Origin: Trichoderma breve
Taxonomy: Eukaryota; Ascomycota; Sordariomycetes; Hypocreales; Hypocreaceae
Assembly (NCBI RefSeq): GCF_028502605.1
Contig: NC_079237.1
Coordinates: 3,906,001 to 3,970,000, forward strand
Direction of reading: 5' to 3'
Length of the DNA stretch: 64,000 bases
The notes beneath the pieces were generated by a model that was not told the DNA's origin, did no database searches, and saw only the letters and a list, made by a program, of their open reading frames with translations. Shown here piece after piece: positions 46,829 to 58,940 of this stretch. Both the position numbers and the translations under genes were made by a program. The first letter of the stretch is position 1. Each line of letters starts with the position of its first letter.

Positions 46829-48235
46829 GCGATGTTTGGGCGGACTTGTGGACAAATAGATGGTGTTTCAATCAGATTTGTGTCTCCGCCGGCATTTTGT
46901 GGCCCAACTATGGCTCAAGTGCAACTCTGTGATGGATTACGTGACTAAATTTCGCGTCTCATCTGTAGGCATCTTAAAACGTGAACGCGAACATCAGGTC
47001 GTCGGTTCGCAAAGCGCAGCTAGCGAAATCCCGCTCTAAATGTCCGTTGATAAAAGTCCGTTCAAAAGTCCGCTTTAAGAGTCCGCCCGAGACTGCCGCT
47101 CTCCACTGCCAATACCGTCTTTAGGCTTACATGAATTCGTGTGACAATTTCTGATTAGTGATCATGTAAATGTCTACAGGGTATTACAAAGTAACTTCTC
47201 CCTACATATGCGAGAATACCAATAAACCTAAGGGGGGGATGAAGGGTCCACCTGTCTGAGCCCGTCTCCTTACCCGGCTACTCGTGGTATCAAGGTTTGC
47301 TAGAATTGGGCAATTTTGACTTCTCTTCCAGAAGGTACTATAGTTGTGCGGTGTCCGCTGTTACCACTATCAATTCTCTATGGTGGCCTTGTAAAGGCAC
47401 TAGGGTAATTCCTCCCTTAAATCCTCCTATCATGGTATTCCCTTGTGAGCGCAGTATTATCAGTACTTGTCGGCAATACAACTCCTAGATGTTCAACTCG
47501 GAATAGGCGACGCACGCCATAGAAAGCAGAACCCATAATAAACACTCATAGGACGAGGATACCGGTCACTCCTTCTTACAAGAACCAGATTCAATTACAA
47601 TGCGTGTCTACACTACGCAATGTTGGCATCTAAGACCCGCTTCGATAGTCCTCATAAAACGTAATATTAACGTACTAGGTAGGTAGCGTTCAGATATCAG
47701 ATGTCAAGATTTGCGTTAGTTAGGTAGGTATGAGAATACAATGAACTTGTACGCCACCACCTTGTATACGCTGCTTTAAACTCCGTTTCGAGTAGTTAAT
47801 TTCGAGGAGTTTGGGCTAATCCAGCCAGTATCGATTTCTAAGCCAACCCAAGCCAGCCCAATAAGATCAACGACATGGTTACGAAACTGACGAAGAGAAG
47901 TATTGTCTCCACAGGATCGCTCTCCACCCTATCAACTATGCACGGTCGGCGAGATGTTGACGGTACGCCCAAGAGTTGTTAGTGCTGATAGGATAACACC
48001 CGAGCGGAAGTCTCTGGTTTGTAAGCTCAGGCACGAAGAAGCCACCTTATCCATCTGAGTAATTGTCTGGAGTAAACTGCAGAGAATTATTCCAGGAGAT
48101 ATATCAAAAAGAATCATCAAATGGTTATATATAGGGGCCCCCGTTGATTCTAACCATGTGTTGGCCAAGCTCGTTCTTGTTGTACCAATATCTCAGTACC
48201 TACTTCGTTTTCCAAATTCACCTCATCTCCCAAAC
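46829..48235. promoter_or_regulatory. divergent region between regulator and TRI12-type transporter
   Basis: 1.4 kb without a gene. Near the regulator it has a cluster of GTCCG boxes (47042-47085). Further right are short TAGGTAGGTA stretches (about 47679 and 47721) and a G run at 47233. I see no repeat element. Confidence 0.5.
47042..47085. promoter_or_regulatory. phased cluster of four GTCCG (CGGAC) boxes
   Basis: GTCCG occurs at 47042-47046, 47056-47060, 47068-47072 and 47081-47085, spaced 14, 12 and 13 bp. Three copies read AGTCCG. On the strand of the downstream regulator they read CGGAC, a CGG half-site type used by Zn2Cys6 proteins. Confidence 0.5.
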
Positions 48236-50028
48236 ATGGAGAAGACATCGGACAATTCAACCAGTGATGTCGAAGCCGGAGGAGAGGAGCCTGTTAACAC
48301 TGGTCAGAATGTGAATCCAAGGGAGGGCATAAAAAATTCGCAATGGATCCTCACCTGTATTGCGCTATACTTGGGAGCTCTTCTATACGGTAGAGGCTCC
48401 TCAGACACTGATTCCCTGGGATGTAACAAGTACTGATATTTACAAGGCCTGGATACCACAATCGCTGCCGATGTCCAAGCGCAAGTGTATGAGGCGTTAG
48501 GACATATCGAGAAACTGCCGTGGATTGGGCTTGGATTTCCAATGGCATCAGTGGCAACAATCCTCCCTTTCGGTCGAGCATATGCGCTGTTCAACATAAA
48601 GGTATTGCTTCTTTCAAGCATTGTCGTCTTCGAAGCTGGTAGCGCACTTTGCGGTGCTGCGCCAACTTCTGATGCTTTAATTATTGGCCGAGCTATTGCG
48701 GGCGTTGGCGGAGCTGGAATGTATTTGGGGTGAGTATCATCGTGGGAAACAGTCAAACAGAGCACTTACGCTATATAGGGCACTTACGTATTCATCCACT
48801 TTCACTTCAAAAACGGAAGCCCCCTTATATAATGCCTTGACTGGCTTAAGCTGGGGTGTGGGCTGCATTCTTGGGCCAGTTATCGGGGGTGCATTCTCTA
48901 TCAGCAGTGCAACCTGGCGTTGGGTAATATATCTATCTTCATTGTCCGCGAAGCGCATACTAATGTTGTAACTAGGCTTTTTATATCAACCTTCCAGCCG
49001 CTGGCATTCTGTTGCCTATTTATCTCTTTATAGTCCCATCAAAGAACCCTCGGCCGGATCTCACCATTAAACAAAAGTTCGCCGACATCGACTGGATTGG
49101 TGCGATTATTTATGCAACAATTTTCGTGTTGTTTATGATTGTTGTCACCTTCAGCGGCTCCACATTTGCTTGGAATTCTACAACATCCATTGTGCTTTGG
49201 GTGGTTTTTGGAGTGTGCTTGATAGCCTTCACCTTCCAACAGGGTCTCAAGATCTTTACAAAAGACGAACACCGGATCTTTCCCGTGCATTTTCTCAAAT
49301 CACGCAGCCTCATCTTGCTCTATATTGCTACAGGCAGTGCCGGCGCCGCCCAAGGCGTTGTGCTCTACTACACACCACTATTCTTCCAATTCACAAAGGG
49401 GGATAGCCCTTTGCAAGCTGCTGTCCGCCTCTTACCTTTCATCTGCGTGTTCATCGTCTTCGTCATGGCTGCTGGTGCCACGCTTCCTATAGTTGGGCGA
49501 TACAACCTTTACTATTTTGTTGGTGGTTGTTTCATCTTAATCGGAGGAGCTTTGCTCTGTACAATCAATGAAACCACATCTACTAGCAAGATCTACGGGT
49601 ATGAAGCCCTCTCAGCAATCGGAATCGGTCTACTTTTCCAAATAGGATACGCTGTTGCCGTTGCCAAAGCGTCTCCCAAGGATGAGCCGAAAGCGATTGG
49701 CTTTATCAATGTTGCACAGATTGGTACCATTGCTATTAGCCTTGCAATTGCCGGGTCCATATTTCAAAACGTTGGATTTGACTTACTCAAGAGCGCCTTC
49801 GCGGGGCGAAATCTCCCAGATGACTACATCCGATCGGCTTTGGCGGGCACCCTGTCTCCTGTCTTTTCTTCCGGCGATGCAGAGATTATTCATGTTGCTG
49901 TTGTTGCTGTAGCAGAGACAATTCGAAAAATCTTTAGCCTTGTTGCTGCGGCCGGGGCGCTTGTGGTGATAAGCTCGCTGCTGATGCGATTCGAGAAAAT
50001 AGACTTGAGCATTGTCGCTGGTGGTTAA
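48236..50028 (+). CDS. MFS transporter, TRI12/DHA2-like
   Basis: Exons 48236-48389, 48447-48729, 48779-48923 and 48976-50028 encode 544 residues. The Met at 48236 (MEKTSDNSTSD) is preferred over an in-frame one at 48158 because the family begins with a short acidic tail. About 14 membrane segments follow. Recognisable are GLDTTIAADVQ, FEAGSALCGAAP, GRAIAGVGGAGMYLG, ILGPVIGGAF, SATWRWAFYINLP and VYLFIVPS-like IYLFIVPSKNP. The family is named after a trichothecene exporter, but most members export unrelated compounds and siderophores, so the name says nothing about a toxin here. It may export an aromatic or its methylated product at the plasma membrane. Confidence 0.9.
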
Positions 50029-50449
50029 AGGCTTAGCTGTACACTCGGCGCAGTGGAATTTTAACCATATGCTTGCATGTAACTTATTATTCTTTTTTGT
50101 ACTCAAGCTTACATATATCTCAGCTCTAAGCCAGTTCATAAAGCTTTTTTTATTTTAACTTTCAATATTATTAATCATCATATTTGCTATTAACTGAGAA
50201 ACGTCAAATGGGGTTTCTGGATCCAGAGTCATGAGGTCGGTACTCGGGTTCGGATCTCGGAATCTCCCTTGTGTCATCATTGGCGATGAACCCAGCTACG
50301 TAGACAACAGTTCCGAATGCCGAAAGTAGCCTTTAGGGCTGTATTGAAGCGTACTGGAAAAGCCTATAAGTGTAACTGAGTATATACTGTTGTATCAATG
50401 TCCATCTAGAAACAGGCTTGAATCTATCAAACACTAGGCATATTTTAAT
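50029..50449. promoter_or_regulatory. promoter of the beta-glucosidase gene
   Basis: 421 bp without a gene. At 50237-50265 there are three CGG triplets within TCGGTACTCGGGTTCGG and the following CTCGG, another CTCGG-type element. Confidence 0.45.
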
Positions 50450-53320
50450 ATGACTGCAGAATCGTACAGCACAGCTAACGCCAATGGCTTACGTTCGCCT
50501 GATGGCCGGCCAATGCAGCAATTTCTGGTTGACACTAGGCTCTCTGCAAGAAAGAAGCTCCTCGCTTTGAGTCTCGAGCAAAAGGTAGGCTATTAGAGAA
50601 AATGGGAGGGTTATTGTTTAACAGTCTGTAGGTTTCACTCCTCACCGCGGCAGATTTTTGGAGGACAAACGCCATACCCGAACACGGCATCCCAGCTATC
50701 AAGACTTCGGACGGTCCAAATGGAGCTCGAGGCGCTATGTTCATTGGCGGCACCAAGGTACAGTAAATGCTGATGCGACCCGCTGGAGGGTTTTGCTAAC
50801 TCGCGTAGGCCGCTCTGTTTCCTTGCGGGACCTCTTTGGCTGCCACTTGGAACAAATCTCTTTTACGCACCATTGGAGAGCATTTGGCAGCAGAGGCTAA
50901 GGCCAGGTCAGCAGACTTGTTGCTTGCACCAACCGTGTGCATGCATCGTCACCCCCTTGGCGGCCGGAATTTTGAGTCGTTCTCTGAAGACCCTCTCCTG
51001 ACAGGAAAACTGGCTGCGCAGTACATTCAAGGTCTCCAAGAAAATGGTATTGCCGCTTCAATTAAGCGTAAGCATGTCCCCCTAACCGTCCCAAGCGTTT
51101 ATAATGACACCATTTAGACTTTGTTGGCAATGAAGTGGAAACAGACAGGATGAGTAGAGACTCAATCATCTCAGAGAGAGCCTTGCGTGAAGTATATCTC
51201 CGTCCCTTTGAGATTGCCATTCGGGAAGCACAGCCTTGGACAGTCATGTCTTCATACAACCTCGTCAATGGTGTTCATGCTGATATGAACTACAAAACGC
51301 TCAAACATATCCTACGAGGAGAATGGGCCTACGATGGGTTCGTTATCTTTTCTTTTGTTATAGATGATCCTGCGCTAATCATCTAATAGAACTGTCATTT
51401 CGGACTGGAGCGGCATCAATTCAACTGTCGAATCCGTACGAGCGGGTTGTGACATTGAGTTTCCACACTCAACGAAGTGGCGATTTGACAAGCTTGTTGA
51501 GGCCGTGAATGAGCATCGAATTGGTATAGCTGAGATTGACAGAGCTGCTGAGAATGTTCTCTGTTTAGTTGAGCGCGTTAAACCAAGTGCGGACATGTCG
51601 CCCGAGCGGCCTGAGCAGGAAGAGGATCGTCAAGAAACGCGCCAACTTATTCGTACGGCAGGACACGAAGGGCTTACGCTACTCAAGAATGACGGAATAC
51701 TTCCAATCTGCCCCAAGACGACAAAGATTGCGGTTATTGGACCCAATGCCAATCGCGCAAGTGCCAACGGAGGCGGCAGTGCCAGTCTAAATCCGTACTA
51801 CACAACCCTACCTCTAGACAGCATCCGTCAGGTAGCTGGAGAGGTGAAATTTGCTCAAGGCTGCTCGATCCACAAGTGGTTACCAGTGGCTTCCAAATAT
51901 TGCACGAATAGCGCTGGCAACGTTGGCGTCGACATTGACTGGTACGCTGGCGATAGGTTTCACGGCGAACCTGTGGTTACTCAGCAACGCAACCATACAG
52001 ACTTGTTCCTCTGGGACTCAGCGCCGATTGACAAAGTCGGTCTAGAGTGGTCAGCCATCGTAAAGACCTCTCTAACGCCCACAGCATCTGGCAAACATTC
52101 CATCAGCTTCATGAGCGTTGGCCCTGGTAAACTATATGTCGATGGTCAGCTCGCGCTCAACTTATGGGATTGGGCTGATGAGGGAGCAACCATGTTTGAA
52201 GGATCAATGAATTATATCATCGATGTTGAAATGCAGGCATCCAAGCCGGTGCAACTTATGGTCGAGATGACAAACGAGCTACGCCCGCTAGCCAAGCAAA
52301 AGCAGCTCGGCGTTACCCATAAGTTCGGCGGCTGTAGAATCGGCTTTAAGCAACAGGATAAGGGTGACTCCATCCAAGAAGCTGTTGCAATAGCCCGGGC
52401 TGCAGACGTTGCCATTGTCGTTGTTGGGCTCGATGCCGAGTGGGAATCAGAGGGCTACGATCGTGATTCAATGGATCTATCCGGTGAGCAAGACGCACTC
52501 ATCAAGGCAGTAGCTGCGGCCAATCCTCGTACAGTGGTAGTCAACCAGTCTGGAAGTCCTGTTTCCATGCCCTGGGTCGATGAGGTGGGAGCCATCATCC
52601 AGGCCTGGTATCAGGGCCAAGAAGCGGGCAATGCGTTGGCGGATGTGCTTTTTGGGCTGGTCTGCCCCAGTGGTAAACTTCCTGTATGCCAATCTTTCCA
52701 AAACAAAAAGAAAATTAATGCTTACGAGAGCTCAGACTACTTTCCCACGACGCATAGAAGATACTCCGGCATGGCCCACCTGGCCTGGAGAGAATCTCCG
52801 TGCCGTGTACGCAGAGGGTTTGTATGTTGGGTACAAGCACTACGACCAGAACCGTATTGAGCCACTATTTCCATTCGGCCATGGCCTGTCTTATACGAAA
52901 TTTGAGTATGGGCAGCCGCAGTTGTCAGCTACTTCTATCACGCCTGATGATCGCATCACCATCAGGCTGAGCATCACGAATACTGGCGCAGTAGCAGGAG
53001 CAGAAACTGTACAATTTTACGTCCGAGACGAGAGCAGTCGATTTCCACGACCTATCAAAGAGCTTGTAGCGTTCGAAAAGGTGTTCCTAGAGCCGGATCA
53101 AACTGCATCAGTCATCGTTAATCTGGACAAATACTCCGTTGGGTATTACGACGACAGCATTTCCGAATGGATCGCCGAGAAGGGTGCGTTTGAGGTTATG
53201 ATTGGAGCGTCCAGCGCTGATATAAGGTATGTGACCATCTACGAATTGCGGATAGAGACTTACATTCTCAGGCATCGGGCTTGTATTCGAGTTGACGAAG
53301 ATTTCACTTGGCTGTTCTAA
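50450..53320 (+). CDS. GH3 beta-glucosidase with PA14 domain, probably intracellular
   Basis: Seven exons (50450-50584, 50632-50757, 50809-51067, 51118-51337, 51390-52683, 52736-53226, 53272-53320) encode 857 residues. SDGPNGARG near 70-78, LLAPTVCMHRHPLGGRNFES and KHFVGNE mark the GH3 N-terminal barrel, and SDWSG gives the nucleophile Asp252. A PA14 domain (about 390-530) sits inside the second domain. FPFGHGLSYT and a fibronectin-III-like end (ETVQFYVRDE) follow. There is no signal peptide, which is typical of the intracellular fungal PA14-GH3 group that hydrolyses imported glucosides. Intron 6 (GTATGC...CTCAG) has to be removed to restore the frame after SGKLP. It could release aglycones from plant phenolic glucosides. 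Confidence 0.94.
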
Positions 53321-53433
53321 GAGTTAAAAAAGGCAAAGGAGGATTAGCAAAGATAGTACGCACATATTGTTATCCTCTAGCCTAGAGCATTAACATTAAA
53401 ATTTAAAAGATTAATACAGAGATTTCATCAACC

Positions 53434-54605
53434 CTAATCTTGTGGATACAGAACACCACCGGTCTTCCTAATCTCATCCATGATGGCAGCTATTCTCCGA
53501 GTCTCCGCCAGGGGCATAACATCGCTCTCCAACTTCCCGGCCAAAATACATGATGTTACCGAATTTGCCTCAAAATAGAAACCATTACCGGGATGCTCAA
53601 ACTCGCGGACTTCGTCAGCAGTGTTGTTGTAGCGCTGGATTCTTATAGACGTCGGTTTTGCTGCCATGGGGCCAGATAATATTATGACACCCCTGCCCCC
53701 CTCAATGCGGCAAAAATTCCTCTCTGTAGTACTCTCTAAAGAGGCGGTCAGAATGCCAAGGCACTTCGTCGAAGGATAGCTGACCACAATCGCTACTGAG
53801 TGATCAACTCCATCTACCACAGTCATTCTAGATGAGATTTCGGGCTGAAGCGCTTTTTCTCCGACCTGTCCATCCAGTATCAAATTGCTCATGGTGAGCG
53901 GGTATATTCCAAGATCAAGAAGAGCTCCTCCGCCCAAATTTGGATCCTTGATCCTAGACGTTGGTGGCAACGAGCTCACGTCACAGCTAAAGTCGCAGAA
54001 CATGCGTGACACTTTTCCAATAACCATTTCTTCGTGTATCAGTGTTCTCAGCTCTCTAATTACTGGGAGAAACCGAGTCCAAACAGCTAGTATTGTAAGT
54101 TAGATTGCTGGACCAGAGTGCTTCATGTCAATTACATACCTTCCATCACAAAGACTTTCTTTTGGCTTGCAAGAGCTACTATCTCGTCCACTTCTTTGGC
54201 GTTTATCGCCATTGGCTTCTCGCAAAGTACGTGTTTCCCAGCGGCAATAGCATTCAGGCAGGCATCCTTGTGCATAGAATGTGGCAACCCCACGTATACG
54301 ATGTCTACCATCCCGTCTGCATACATGTCTTCTTGTTTGGTGTAAATCTTGGGATTTTGCAGAGTGGTCTCGGTAGTCTCAAGGAATTTTAATCCATTGT
54401 TCAAACTCGACGTGGCTACTGCTTCGATAACATGTCGGGCTGGAGTTGAACTGTGGTTTTGAGCAATCACTAAGTCTTTAACAAAGAGTGTTGAAATGTT
54501 CCCGGTGCCTGATGTGTGTTAAAGAGTATCCTGAAGTAGAAAGTTACACTTTCACATACCAATAATGCCCCACCTGATATTGCCGGTTTGATGAGATTGA
54601 GACAT
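53434..54605 (-). CDS. Gfo/Idh/MocA family NAD(P)-dependent dehydrogenase (dihydrodiol/xylose dehydrogenase-like)
   Basis: Exons 54605-54560, 54508-54140 and 54086-53434 encode 355 residues. The dinucleotide-binding motif GIIGTGNIS is at 13-21 (across intron 1), YVGLPHSMHK near 87-96 and CEKPM around Lys113, the catalytic Lys of this family. MEAVWTRF and GGGALLDLGIYPL are characteristic of the dimeric dihydrodiol/D-xylose dehydrogenase branch. It may oxidise an aromatic cis/trans-dihydrodiol, or a sugar freed by the neighbouring beta-glucosidase. It is convergent with that gene and divergent from the Fe/2OG oxygenase. Confidence 0.9.
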
Positions 54606-55141
54606 TGCTTCTATCTTGCCAGACGACAATCAGATATTGGCAACAATTGGCAGAGAATAGTTCGAGATTCTCCCACGGCCTATGAATTACTTCAAACTTC
54701 CATCATGATCGTCGGCAATTATAAGATCACGTGTATGTCGCCCAGAGCCAGCGTAGACATTGCCTCCTTCACGGTCGGCTAGCCTAAAAGCTCGGGTCTC
54801 GTCGGGATGAGCGAAGCCTCCCTTCGGGTATCGCAAAACTCTCACGATATCCGGCAGCGCCCATTTGCTGTAAATGTGTCATATGATGTTGTTGAACCGA
54901 AGCCTCGGGACCCGAGTTCCGGCCTAGGTTTCGTAGTTCATGAGGTGATATTACGTATTGACGACGGCCCACAGACAAAGACAATCCGGGTCCAATCTGG
55001 CGAGGATCTGCTCCATGGTTTCGCCTTCACCGAGTATTTAAGAATGTATTACTCCATTTCTCAAGAATCCAGCCCATTTACTAATTCTACCAGCCTAACT
55101 TTGCTATCGAATATCCTTGCATTATTATCAACACCGACATC
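54606..55141. promoter_or_regulatory. divergent promoter of dehydrogenase and Fe/2OG oxygenase
   Basis: 536 bp with no gene. It contains the palindrome CTCGGGACCCGAG (54904-54916) followed by TTCCGG, and CTCGGGTCTCG at 54791-54801. The same CCCGAGTTCC string is found upstream of the isomerase gene at 15190-15199. Confidence 0.55.
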
Positions 55142-56185
55142 ATGGCAGTCAAGTACGAGTTTCTCACGCTCCAACAAATTGAACACTTTCTGAGGTACGG
55201 CTGGGTATCTATCCCCGAGTGCTTTACTAGAGAGCAAGCCGAAGAGTGGACAAAAGATCTCTGGACACGTCTTGGCTATGACAGGAATGACCCGTCTACC
55301 TGGGTTTTGGAGAAGATTAACATGCCCACACTCAACACGGTTGACGTCCGTGACTTGGCACCCAAGGCATGGACAGCCATTTGCGAACTCTCCGGCGGCG
55401 AAGATCGTGTCGCGGAAATTTCTCGCTATTGGGGAGACAACTTCATCGTCAACTTTGGCAGCGAGAAGCTCAATGGGAGGATTGTGGGTCCTCGCGAGCT
55501 GGACAATTGGCACGTTGACGGAGATAATTTTATTCACTTCCTTGATTCTCCAAACCAGGGCTTGCTGGTGATTCCATGCATCACGGACGTCTTGGAGAAC
55601 GGTGGCGCGACGTACATTTGCCCCGATGGAATTGCTGTCGTGGCCAAGCATTTGCTAGACAACCCCGAGGGTGTGACGCCGTACATGGCGCGGAAAGGGG
55701 AGGAGAAGCAGTTTCACGAGTTTCAGTGGTTCTGTGAGCAAATTAAGAACCCCGATAAATGCAATCTGTTCCAACAGATGACAGGAAAATGCGGTGATGT
55801 GGTTCTGATGCACCCGCTCATGATGCACTCAGCTTCGAGGAACGCCCTGCACATCCCTAGGGTCATTACCAACCCGTTTGTGTCTCTGAAAGAGCCTTTC
55901 AACTTCAACCGCTCTGATCCAAGTGATTATTCATTGATTGAGAAGAAGACGCTCAAGGATCTTGGGGTTGATTCATTGCCCAACTGGAAGATCAAGGGAG
56001 AGAGGGAAACTCTGAATCCTGGGCGCGTGGCGATTCATGAGCGAATGAAGGAGATGGAGCTGCGAAGGTTAGCGGGTGAGAATATTGGGCCTGTTGGTGA
56101 TTCTGGAGTCGAGGTTCACCGAGAGATTGTAAAAGGACTGGTATGGGAGAAGCCTGAGCCAAGCATGACTGCCCAGGATGTCTAG
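55142..56185 (+). CDS. phytanoyl-CoA dioxygenase (PhyH)-like Fe(II)/2-oxoglutarate oxygenase
   Basis: A single exon of 347 residues. The iron ligands are visible as NWHVDGDNF (His124, Asp126) and MHPLMMHSASRN (probably His229), with Arg240 (HIPR) placed to bind 2-oxoglutarate. Such enzymes hydroxylate or desaturate small molecules with 2-oxoglutarate as co-substrate; fungal members occur in both secondary metabolism and catabolism. No signal peptide or peroxisomal targeting end (last residues TAQDV) is seen, so it is not a peroxisomal phytanoyl-CoA hydroxylase. It shares a promoter with the dehydrogenase, and the pair may act in sequence. Confidence 0.88.
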   Translation: MAVKYEFLTLQQIEHFLRYGWVSIPECFTREQAEEWTKDLWTRLGYDRNDPSTWVLEKINMPTLNTVDVRDLAPKAWTAICELSGGEDRVAEISRYWGDNFIVNFGSEKLNGRIVGPRELDNWHVDGDNFIHFLDSPNQGLLVIPCITDVLENGGATYICPDGIAVVAKHLLDNPEGVTPYMARKGEEKQFHEFQWFCEQIKNPDKCNLFQQMTGKCGDVVLMHPLMMHSASRNALHIPRVITNPFVSLKEPFNFNRSDPSDYSLIEKKTLKDLGVDSLPNWKIKGERETLNPGRVAIHERMKEMELRRLAGENIGPVGDSGVEVHREIVKGLVWEKPEPSMTAQDV

Positions 56186-56315
56186 CAATGAGTATTTTGA
56201 TGTATTGACAAACTCCGTCATGTGTCGCCAGATGTTAATATGCAAGCTGATTACTTTCCATATTAAATACACCTATGCGAAGTGATGGATATTTTAGATC
56301 CAGATCAAGAATGGT

Positions 56316-58940
56316 TTAGAAGAGGGTCCAGAAATTGCCAGTGCTCGGTTGTTCCTCGCTTCCTGGCAACCAGGCTCCAAATAGCATGTCATACTGTGAA
56401 CTCATCTCAAATGAAGCAACATATCCTGCCATACCTTTTATGGCTTCATCGTCGTACACTCCTAGTATGGGTGCATCATCCACGTGGCCTTGAGAAGGCA
56501 TATTCTCTGGCCCATCATCGCGTCTAACCCAACCAGACCCATCTATCGGTCTGTTTCGTAAAGCATCTGCTTCCACATCCATGCGTTGCGTGACCTCAAA
56601 TCTACCGTTTAGGTCCTCTACAACAATTGTTGGTGAGACAACGGTGTCTACCGTGTCTCTGTATTCCCCTCCACTAACAGCTTGTATTTGTGTTTCTTGT
56701 TCATCTGTATGTCTCTCGACGAGTTCCTGGCGAGAATGACGTCGCTTCAGAGGCAATCCAGCATCTATGATGCTTTCAGCAGAAGCGTGGCCAATGTTCC
56801 TACGGATGATGTTCCGAATTCCTTGTTGCTGCCAGTAGATAATATTAGTAAACATTATCGCCGTACAGCTGTGAGGGACATATAACTATAAATGTGTTAT
56901 GCCGTGTGTATATATATGGGTAACTTACCACTGTCGCAATCCTCGGCATTCGACTTGCCAGCCAATCCAAGGAGGAGATGTTAGATGCCAATAAAGCGGG
57001 GATCTCGCTCATCCGATAATCTTGTTTAAGAGGATCAGCTTCTGGCAACTTTTGGATGGCGAGAAGCGTTTTAGTATTGGAATGCACTAGAACGATTACG
57101 ATGGGATCGCTCAGTCGAGCACCTCGAATGTTGGCAATACTCCGCCAAAAGATACTCTGCTCCAAAGATGACTTGAGCACCTGCTGGCGGCATGTCTGTA
57201 TAAAGGGCGCATTTGCAGAGGTGAGCTTGACGGACTCGCGGAACCCAGGGAGGCTAAAGCGGTATAAGTTACAGTAACACTCGTGCCACCAGGACTTTAA
57301 CATGATGAAAGTCTCCTTTTCTGCCGCATTGGTGTGAAGGTATAAATTCTGCTTTGTGAATCTCAGGTTTGAGGGAAGTCGTTGCTCAAAGTCGGAGAGC
57401 TTCGTGTGAAGGGCAGAGACTTGCTGCACCATTTCATCGACTTGGATCATCATTTGTGAGACTCTCTTCATGAACCTTGATCAAGTAGATGTCAGAAAAC
57501 ACTCTCAGTCTTAGGTTGCAACTACTACTCACAGATGAATCTCGCGCCATATTTCAAACAACCCAACTAGGGCAGCAAAGCCACTGATGTTTCGGACTTC
57601 CTGGTGGCTGGTAAAGGATTGCAAAGTGTCTGTCTCAACCTCAATCTCAGCCATGAAGAAGTGTTCATTGCAGGGCAACCGTAGGTTATCTATGTACTTT
57701 GAGCACACAGAAAACTCTTCGACAGTTCCAGCGAGCAGCCGGTCCAGTATGCGGAGGTTCCACATCATGCGCCTCCGACTCTCTTTCTCACTGGGTGACC
57801 CATTTGCTGATTCCACATTGATCTGTAGACAGTAAGCCAATCGTGCAGCTAATCCAACCAACATCCACGTCTTTCCCATGTTTCCGGTAGTGTAATAATA
57901 GTTAGCCCACAGTACTAAAACCTGCAGGTTAAGGAGGGAGTACGAGCCCATATTTGCCATGATGTAGGTATCAACATCGTCAGCCCACTGGGTGGCTTGT
58001 TTCGTCATGTCTGCAGAAGTCTCGACAAAATGTGAAGCAGAGACTGCCATAGCTTTAAGCAGCACGACGGGCGCTTTCTCTTCGTCTAGTTCCTCAAGCA
58101 GTCTGCCCTGATGGATAAACCCATGATTTGTTAATGGGTATACGAACTCGAAATAGGCATCTATAAGGGCCCTAATCATCTCCTTGGGATGAATTATATC
58201 GTTCGTGATACTACACACACGGTCATTAACAGTACTGATCCCACAACTAGAGTATAGTTTCTCACAGGCTGGGGTGTTGACGCCGAGATACACCCACGAA
58301 ATCTGCCTGAGGAAGATCGCGTTCCGAGGTTGGTGACTCGTTTCTGTCATCATCATACAGGTGATTCGGTTGCGCTGAACCTATCTTGGGTGACTTGGCA
58401 TCTCCTTGACGAGGCTCGGCAGGCCGTTTGGCAGCGCGTTTCGTCTCAGGGTAAGTACACACAAGTTCGTTCTGCAGACATCTTTGGCAACCGATTGGGT
58501 CGCTGGAGCACTTGAGCTTGCGCGCAGCGCAGTTCAGACACGCTCTCTGTGCTCTATCCCGTGGAATGCCTGCCTCAGTCATGTACCGGGATCGGGGACC
58601 GGTTCCCTGCTGCAAAATGACTAACAACATATCAATGTCTCGCTCAATGCCAACGGTAATGTCATCTGCAACGACTGTATAGGATGCCTACCTGACCCGC
58701 GACCGGGCTGCTCGTACTGGCACTGCACCCCGCGTCTTTCACAGTTCGCGCAGGGATTAGGAGCTGAACTGTCACACTTGACCTGTAGGATAAACAGTTA
58801 GCCAGCCACCACCATCTGTAGAGTCGGGAATCGGCAACCTTGCGCTTGGAGCAGACCCAGCAGCCTCCCTTGCGCATACGTGGCATTGGATTTGTGTGAG
58901 TGGGTGCGAGTGCCGGCGCAAATGTGCTATTGGACAGCAA
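56316..58940 (-). CDS. transcription factor with two tandem Zn2Cys6 domains
   Basis: Exons 58940-58839, 58782-58692, 58620-58266, 58210-57533, 57475-56929 and 56828-56316 join in phase to 761 residues. The first zinc cluster is GCWVCSKRKVKC then CANCERRGVQC (Cys27, 30, 37, 45, 48, 55). The second is ACLNCAARKLKC then CQRCLQNELVC (Cys92, 95, 102, 109, 112, 119). Both are complete. A fungal-specific TF domain follows (IDAYFEFVYPLTNHGFIH, then RRRMMWNLRILDRLLAG). The intron joining the two domains (58691-58621) could instead mark two transcripts, one starting at Met 58570. The last intron acceptor follows a TACTAAT branch site. It is divergent from the sugar transporter. Confidence 0.82.

Noticed and set aside
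47679..47729. TAGGTAGGTA stretches as internal telomere repeats
   Set aside because: The unit differs from the fungal TTAGGG repeat and is only two to three copies long.
48236..50028. TRI12-like transporter as a sign of a trichothecene cluster
   Set aside because: The family is broad and no terpene synthase or other trichothecene biosynthesis gene is present in the window.
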